From assembly GCA_047610145.1 (NCBI GenBank), contig JBLFZF010000001.1, positions 1 through 64,000 on the forward strand: a stretch of 64,000 nucleotides of DNA, in the 5' to 3' direction. The DNA comes from CAJXZP01 sp047610145 (GTDB taxonomy: Bacteria; Bacteroidota; Bacteroidia; Flavobacteriales_G; Salibacteraceae). A program made the translations under genes and the position numbers. This document shows positions 58,774 to 64,000 of this stretch, one piece after another (within the stretch, counting starts at the first letter, position 1; the number at the start of each line of letters is the position of its first letter). A model generated the notes under the pieces. The model saw only the letters and a list, made by a program, of their open reading frames with translations. It had not been told where the DNA came from and made no database searches.

Positions 58774-60211
58774 GGAAAATAGAATTAGAAAAGATTGTAT
58801 TATCTAATACTATTCGATAAAAATAGATTCCTGAAGGGAAATGAGTTAAGTCAATCTCGATTGATTTTTGTTGTGTTGTTTGTCTTTTGCAGAGTTGACC
58901 TTGTATGTTAAACACTTCAATTGTTCCAATATTGAAATTGCTTTCAAATTGAAAAAAATAGATGTTCTCATTTTTGGTGATTTTTATTTCTGGTTTATTT
59001 TCAATTTGATCTAGAGATAGAACATTGTTTAAGTCCTTGACGTAGTAATAGTTATTTGTATTGTAATAACCTTCCGTAGTTTGATAAACTAGGACTTTCG
59101 TATAGTTGGTATTAAAACCCATGGTAGAGCCAGCCAAAATGTATTTCCCGTTTTTAGCCAATATCATTTTTGATGGCCAGTCATCTTGAAGTGAGCCCAT
59201 TGTTCCAGATCCATTATATCCCATGAAAACATACCAAAATTCTATTCCAATTGAGGTTGATTCAATTTGGCTTAGAATTGCAGGGTTCCCATCAGGCCTC
59301 TCACAAACACTAACTCCGGTCGCTTTTTTTGAGTTAACCAGACGATCCTGCCAAATTAATGTTCCGTTTTCATCCATTTTTACTACGTAAGTTTTTATGG
59401 TGTCTTTCTCCGTGACTCTACCCGTGAAGACTATTGATGAGTCTGAAAAAAAAGTGATGTCATTCGCGTAATCTTGTAATGTATCTCCATAGTATTTGTT
59501 CCAAACGGTGTCTCCAAGCGGATCAAATTTTGAGATTAACACATCTTCATCCGTTCGATTGGGGTTAATTCCGCCACCTGAAGCAAACAGGTCATTATTC
59601 AAATCCTTAGTAATCGCTTTGTAATATTCATCATGAATTCCTCCGTAAGTTTTGTTCCAGTCAAAAATCTCATAATTAGCATCGTACCTTACTAACCACG
59701 CATCTTTACCACCATTCCCAAAGCTTTGGGTTTCACCGGCAATAACAAACATGTTCGAATCCGTTTCAATCACGTCCCAGGCAAAATCCCAATCGGTTCC
59801 GCCAAAATATTTTTCATATTCTAAACTTCCATTAGCAGAAAGCTTCACTAGGAGCAGGTCAAAACCACCTGCGCCCCAGGAGTTGGTATAGCCAACTCCT
59901 AAAAAGCCTCCGTCACGAGTTTGTATGACAGAGTATCCCGCTTCTTGACCAGTTCCACCATGACTTTTCGACCACATAATATCACCTAAAGAATCTAGTT
60001 TTAAAAAATACATCTGAGAGTTATCAAATCCAAAACTACTCGTAGACCCAATAATTAGGTATCCGCTATCTTCCGTAGAAATAATATCATAGCCATGATC
60101 ATCTCGGTCTCCGCCATAGGTTTTTGTCCATGTAGTATCTTGTTGACCGAAAGTAGTTAGGCCTATACTAAAGAATAAAGTCACCATAAGGAAGTGAATT
60201 GATCTGCTCAT
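58766..60211 (-). CDS. T9SS-exported repeat protein
   Basis: The 481 residues carry a signal peptide (to about TTFGQ) and at least five repeats of roughly 50-60 residues with a consensus like W-x-K-x-YGG-x-x-x-D, then DGGYL-x-x-GxTxS-x-G and LLVKL-x-x-x-G. Examples are TWTKTYGGDRDDHGYD and MWSKSHGGTGQEAGYS. These form a propeller-like fold common in secreted Bacteroidota proteins. The end is a T9SS-type sorting domain, somewhat divergent (KNENIYFFQFESNFNIGTIEVF to NSIFLD). Its ATG overlaps the DUF5723-like gene stop by four bases. Confidence 0.82.
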   Translation of the reverse strand: MSRSIHFLMVTLFFSIGLTTFGQQDTTWTKTYGGDRDDHGYDIISTEDSGYLIIGSTSSFGFDNSQMYFLKLDSLGDIMWSKSHGGTGQEAGYSVIQTRDGGFLGVGYTNSWGAGGFDLLLVKLSANGSLEYEKYFGGTDWDFAWDVIETDSNMFVIAGETQSFGNGGKDAWLVRYDANYEIFDWNKTYGGIHDEYYKAITKDLNNDLFASGGGINPNRTDEDVLISKFDPLGDTVWNKYYGDTLQDYANDITFFSDSSIVFTGRVTEKDTIKTYVVKMDENGTLIWQDRLVNSKKATGVSVCERPDGNPAILSQIESTSIGIEFWYVFMGYNGSGTMGSLQDDWPSKMILAKNGKYILAGSTMGFNTNYTKVLVYQTTEGYYNTNNYYYVKDLNNVLSLDQIENKPEIKITKNENIYFFQFESNFNIGTIEVFNIQGQLCKRQTTQQKSIEIDLTHFPSGIYFYRIVLDNTIFSNSIFLD

Positions 60212-61464
60212 AGTTTAACCGTTAATTGTAAGTAAATAGATTGCCCGCCCCATTTTTTTGGCGCAATAAAACCCTCTAAATTGGTGCTGCCTAATTTTAA
60301 TTGGTGCCTATTGGATTCATGAACGATTTCAAACCCTCCTCCAAAATACCCATATCCGCCATAGTTTAACTGTCCAGAGAGTTGAAGTTTAGGTGTGATT
60401 TGATATCCTGCTTTTCCATAAAAATAAGGATGAAAATAGGCTTTAGAGCGATGGGCCCCTCCTATAGTATATTCCAGTTTTTTATAAGTTTGAACCAAAT
60501 AGAAATGTAAAGTAGTGGGAGTGAAAAGAGTGAAAGACGCGTTTTGTTGGGCAGAAAGACTGTCCCATATAGCTGTTGGATCGCCTCCGGCTTGGGAGTT
60601 TTGATCAAAAACATTTTCAATATATGCTCCGGTATAACTATAGAAAGTGTCTACTTTAGTATGTGTAGAGGAAGCATGCCAATTAATAAAACCAAAATCA
60701 GTGACTGAAAAATGAAAGATGCCAGGGTTGGAAGAGTCAGAAACAAGTTGGATGTTAAATCGTCCTTGAATGTCAATACTTGCTCCGGCCCCATTGTAAC
60801 TTAGGAAGCCGTTGTTATTTGGATCGGTTTCATAAATATCAAACTCGGCATCTGCACTGATGCGATCGCCATAGCCGGAAATTAATAAATCCAATCGGTC
60901 GGTGGAGCCAGAACGATTAGATTGACCGTATAAAAAAGAAGCTCCTACCGAAATTCCGTTTCCGGATTCAAAATTTTTAGAAAATCCTAATTGAAGCTGT
61001 TTATATTGAAACTGATTAAAGGCTAATGGGTCAAGACTGGCAGTTTGACCTGCAAATTGTGTGTTGCCGTTTAATACGAGTTGTAATGCCTTGTCGTTAA
61101 ATATAGCGAGATTTTCTTGACGGTCGGCAATGCGAATGAAATAACTGAGTTGCGTTTGTTTTACACCTCTTAAACGCTCTATTTTTTTCGCGAAAAAAAT
61201 AGAGGAGTTCCATATAGAACCGGTGGTGTTAATTTCGCGGGCTCTGTTAATCATGGCATTCTTTTGTTCGGTATCTATCTTGCCTCCGTAGAATGCCGTG
61301 TTTAAAACCGTTGCGGTTAGTGCGGTTGAATTATTGGAAATATTGGATTGAAATCCGAATTTCATACGGGAAGAATCAGTGATTTGATAAACTTTGAAAT
61401 TATCTTGGATTTGCGCCCAAGATAGAACCGGAAATAAAAACAATATGGACAGGAGGATTCTCAT
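60208..61464 (-). CDS. Outer-membrane barrel protein, DUF5723-like
   Basis: The 418-residue protein has a signal peptide (MRILLSILFLFPVLSWAQ) and a body of alternating strands ending with KKWGGQSIYLQLTVKL, consistent with an outer-membrane barrel. The region after the signal (SRMKFGFQSNISNNSTALTATVLNTAFYGGKIDTEQKN) resembles DUF5723-type proteins of Bacteroidota, though I would not put the family beyond doubt. Its ATG directly follows the TAA of the lipoprotein gene. Confidence 0.7.
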   Translation of the reverse strand: MRILLSILFLFPVLSWAQIQDNFKVYQITDSSRMKFGFQSNISNNSTALTATVLNTAFYGGKIDTEQKNAMINRAREINTTGSIWNSSIFFAKKIERLRGVKQTQLSYFIRIADRQENLAIFNDKALQLVLNGNTQFAGQTASLDPLAFNQFQYKQLQLGFSKNFESGNGISVGASFLYGQSNRSGSTDRLDLLISGYGDRISADAEFDIYETDPNNNGFLSYNGAGASIDIQGRFNIQLVSDSSNPGIFHFSVTDFGFINWHASSTHTKVDTFYSYTGAYIENVFDQNSQAGGDPTAIWDSLSAQQNASFTLFTPTTLHFYLVQTYKKLEYTIGGAHRSKAYFHPYFYGKAGYQITPKLQLSGQLNYGGYGYFGGGFEIVHESNRHQLKLGSTNLEGFIAPKKWGGQSIYLQLTVKL

Positions 61465-63054
61465 TTATTCAATCTCTACTTGATAATTAAAATCACCGAC
61501 TATTTTGGTGTCAATAAAATAGGATTCTAGAATCCGTATGTTTCCTGTGTCTGTAGAATTAACTTTAATCCTGGTTTGAATACTCTTGGTTTGATAAAGG
61601 TGTTGAATTTTTAAAGTCGATAATGGAGCTTGTAATTTGGATAGTGTAGGGTCGTCTACTATACCAAAAATAGGATTGCCGCCATAAACGGTTTGTGCCG
61701 TTTCAAATACGGAGTCAATTTTATTGAGGTTAGCATCAAGCAAGTAAAACTGTAGTTCGAGGTCAAAAGGAAACCAGTTTCGGGTATAAATATTTAGAAA
61801 TCCAGCCATTATTCTAGAGCTTTGCTCCTGTGTACTGGTATCAATATCAAAGTCTGTAGTATCGATAAAAATCAAGTTATTGGCATTGAAATTAAGTGGG
61901 ATTTTCGCGTCAAGGTTGATTTCCATTCCGGTATTCCCATATAAAAAATCATTGCTACCACTAACATTACCTAAAGGGTTGAAGCTAATGTCAAAATCAT
62001 AGCTTAATTGGTCTGGTAAGTTGGATATGAATTCAGTGACATTTGAATTTTGATTGTTTAATTCTACCGAATAGGTGCTAGCTATTGGGGAAGAGAATAT
62101 GCCGTTTAATTCAGTTGCCCGATTGCTGTTTATAGGTCCGTTAGATAGCGGTCCGGTTAAGCCAGTAGCCGTGTTGTTTCGTGTGTTTTGACCAGTAATA
62201 CTATTGGTGTTTACGGTGATGTCTGCTCCAATATCATTTTTTATTTCAAAAACGAGTGTAGATTGAGCGAGTGATAAATTTCCTCCAGCTAAATTGTTAA
62301 ATAGGTCAGTTTCCTGTTTGTTTTCCTTGATTCTGGATGTTGCGTTGCCGAAAGAGCCACGTAGATAGGCGGGCTCAATATTGGATAAAGAATTAGTGGC
62401 GATGAACCTTTGCCCCGAAGAAATGGGCACGGGGATACTGGCAGAATCAATATATGCTTGATATTTCGAGGCAATAATGTTGTAGGCATTGTTTTGCAAA
62501 CCGGTTAGTGAAATTTCATATCCAGAAAGGTCAATCACCTTGCTCAAAATAGTCGGATTGCCACCTGTGCTAGCCGCAACATTTTCTTTTATAAAGAGGG
62601 CAATTCCATTTTTGGTAATGGTGGGAAGCGAATATTCTAAAACACTAGGCCCTTGCAATTCGGATGATATTCGAATGGTCATTTGCCCTGACAAAATGTT
62701 GAGTTGTGTCAACTTAGCATTACCAAAATCATAACGGGTATAATTGGAGTCCTCTAAAAAAGTTTGTCCCGGTTGAAAAGTAATGTTTCCAAACGGAAGG
62801 TTGAAAGTGTCGGCAATAGAGGTGTCTGGAAAGGATAAGCTAGAGTCAATGGCTAGCTTTATAAGGTTGCCTTGGTATTCTAATTGTAATTCATTTCCAT
62901 TTATTACCCCTAACATATCACTAGGAGCAGCCTGTTGTAAAGTTATTCTAGTATGTAGTATTGGGAATAAGGTATCTATTTCCCAAGATATAGGCTCCTT
63001 TCTACATCCCCATAGAATAACTAATAAAAACAGAAACCATAACCCTTTTTTCAT
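61465..63054 (-). CDS. Large predicted lipoprotein of unknown function
   Basis: From the ATG at 63054 the protein has 529 residues and a lipobox LWGC (Cys17); an upstream TTG at 63063 would add three residues. The mature part begins RKEPISWEIDTLFPILHTRITL and is rich in Asn, Ser, Thr and strand-forming residues throughout, with no catalytic motif I recognise. Bacteroidota often encode such lipoproteins next to DUF5723-like barrels and T9SS cargo, as here: the three genes abut or overlap. A surface complex is inference. Confidence 0.8.
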   Translation of the reverse strand: MKKGLWFLFLLVILWGCRKEPISWEIDTLFPILHTRITLQQAAPSDMLGVINGNELQLEYQGNLIKLAIDSSLSFPDTSIADTFNLPFGNITFQPGQTFLEDSNYTRYDFGNAKLTQLNILSGQMTIRISSELQGPSVLEYSLPTITKNGIALFIKENVAASTGGNPTILSKVIDLSGYEISLTGLQNNAYNIIASKYQAYIDSASIPVPISSGQRFIATNSLSNIEPAYLRGSFGNATSRIKENKQETDLFNNLAGGNLSLAQSTLVFEIKNDIGADITVNTNSITGQNTRNNTATGLTGPLSNGPINSNRATELNGIFSSPIASTYSVELNNQNSNVTEFISNLPDQLSYDFDISFNPLGNVSGSNDFLYGNTGMEINLDAKIPLNFNANNLIFIDTTDFDIDTSTQEQSSRIMAGFLNIYTRNWFPFDLELQFYLLDANLNKIDSVFETAQTVYGGNPIFGIVDDPTLSKLQAPLSTLKIQHLYQTKSIQTRIKVNSTDTGNIRILESYFIDTKIVGDFNYQVEIE

Positions 63055-63151
63055 CCAGTTCAAATTTGTGTTTTTTTAGCTTACCAAACAAACAAAAATG
63101 AGGAGATTTGAGATTCCAATTAAGGACTGGAAAACATAAAAAATTAGGGGG

Positions 63152-64000
63152 TTAGTATTTGTATCGGTTTCCCCATTTGGAAATCATATCGTGATGGATC
63201 TTAGTTTCTGCGGGATTAACTCCGGGCTCATAAAAGCGTGTCCCAGAAATTTCTTCGGGTAAGAATTCCTGATCCACAAAATTACCAGGAAATGAGTGAC
63301 TGTATTTATATTCTTCTCCATACCCCATTTCTTTCATTAATGCGGTAGGGGCATTTCTTAAATGTAACGGAACCGATAAGTTTCCGTGGGCGCTTGCTAG
63401 TTTCTTAGCCATTTTAATAGCGGCATAGCTAGCATTGCTTTTTGGTGAAGTGGCTAAGTATACGGTAGCTTGTGATAAAATGATATCACATTCTGGATAT
63501 CCAATTACTTCCACTGCTTTAAAACAGTTGGTGGCTATAAGTAATGCGTTGGGATTAGCCATTCCGATATCTTCTGAAGCGGAAATAATTAGTCTTCGGG
63601 CAATGAACTTGGCATCTTCTCCTGATTCAATCATCCGAGCCAGCCAATAAAGCGCTGCGTTAGGGTCACTGCCTCTAATAGATTTAATGAAAGCCGAAAT
63701 GATGTCGTAGTGCATTTCTCCGCCTTTATCGTACCTTAACACATTATCCTTCACTATATCTTCAATGGCTTTATTATTAATTTCCGGATTTTCGTGAGGA
63801 AGAAAGTCTAATACTAACTGTAAGGTATTTAATAATTTCCGTGCATCACCTCCTGAAAGTCTTAGCAGAGCTTCATATTCGACAACCTTGGGTTTTCTTA
63901 TTTTGTATTCTGGATCTTCTGTAAGGGCGTGATTAATTAATTGTATTAAGGCATCCTTATCTAATGCGTTTAAAGAATATACTTGACATCTAGAAATAAG
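63152..64000 (-). CDS. rarA: Replication-associated recombination protein RarA, C-terminal part
   Basis: RarA/MgsA is an AAA+ clamp-loader-like protein acting at stalled forks. The visible 282 codons run in from the right edge without interruption: LISRCQVYSLNALDKDAL at the border, the sensor-2 segment LLRLSGGDARKLLNTLQLV, then the MgsA C-terminal domain (DKGGEMHYDIISAFIKSIRGSDPNAALYWLARMIESGED, RRLIISASEDIGMANPNAL) and FYEPG near the end. An ATG at 63754 is internal, not the start. Walker motifs lie outside the window. The 88-base gap to the next gene holds no hairpin I can support. Confidence 0.95.
   Translation of the reverse strand, partial: LISRCQVYSLNALDKDALIQLINHALTEDPEYKIRKPKVVEYEALLRLSGGDARKLLNTLQLVLDFLPHENPEINNKAIEDIVKDNVLRYDKGGEMHYDIISAFIKSIRGSDPNAALYWLARMIESGEDAKFIARRLIISASEDIGMANPNALLIATNCFKAVEVIGYPECDIILSQATVYLATSPKSNASYAAIKMAKKLASAHGNLSVPLHLRNAPTALMKEMGYGEEYKYSHSFPGNFVDQEFLPEEISGTRFYEPGVNPAETKIHHDMISKWGNRYKY

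Noticed and set aside
1..64000. CRISPR arrays, insertion sequences, rRNA genes and riboswitches
   Set aside because: I looked for regularly spaced repeats, transposase motifs, rRNA-like stretches and known leader structures on both strands and found none I could support.

Overview
This window is a low-GC chromosome segment from a member of the Bacteroidota, most likely Flavobacteriales. The evidence is the S13-S11-S4-rpoA-L17 block running into carA-eno-gltA, four proteins with C-terminal type IX secretion (T9SS) sorting domains, a GWxTD lipoprotein, archaeal-type ProRS, and promoters of the Bacteroidota form (TTTG about 19 bases upstream of TAnnTTTG). I see no insertion sequence, prophage, integrase or CRISPR array.

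Region 1 (1-6732, + strand) is core: the end of the alpha operon (rpsM', rpsK, rpsD, rpoA, rplQ, terminator), then carA-eno and gltA with their own promoters. Region 2 (15187 down to 6792, - strand) is a run of seven close-packed genes: ung, an Omp85/BamA-like barrel, rmuC, a GWxTD lipoprotein, rlmB, a secreted M1 aminopeptidase and a 55-residue membrane protein. It ends at a terminator shared with gltA. Region 3 (15261-20754, + strand) holds a 41-residue lipoprotein, ytxJ (bacillithiol redox), an outer-membrane protein, lipA and a 1025-residue T9SS beta-propeller protein. Region 4 (25474-21019, - strand) is lpxK, purine nucleoside phosphorylase, gatB and a TlpA-like lipoprotein. Region 5 (25536-31185, + strand) has a Nif3-like protein, a CdsZ-like coiled coil that has lost all four zinc ligands, proS, an unknown protein, tRNA-Glu, rpsT and radC.

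Region 6 (31191-46321) is the main accessory region, a surface polysaccharide locus in three blocks. The left + block has a polysaccharide deacetylase and an MBOAT/SGNH O-acetylation pair. The central - block has Wzx, Wzy, a GT4, a FemAB-like acyltransferase and a GtrB/GtrII side-branch glucosylation pair. The right + block has a GT2, a second Wzy/WaaL-like protein, and a DegT aminotransferase with an initiating phosphoglycosyltransferase, an arrangement like WcfR/WcfS. The reading is a Wzx/Wzy-type glycan with initiation, polymerisation, flipping and decoration in one locus. A Gfo/Idh dehydrogenase at 48297 may also feed sugar-nucleotide synthesis.

Region 7 (46318-64000) returns to housekeeping and surface genes: SirB1-like protein, nucleoside phosphorylase, rdgB, ddl, a PASTA protein coupled to a T9SS protein and an rluD-type gene, menC-menE, and an overlapping set (lipoprotein, DUF5723-like barrel, T9SS repeat protein, GT39-like membrane protein). 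rarA runs off the right edge.

A recurring sequence-level point is that the TTTG of the -7 promoter box can look like an in-frame TTG start codon (carA, the SirB1-like gene, the outer-membrane gene before lipA), and that some messages look leaderless or have very short leaders.
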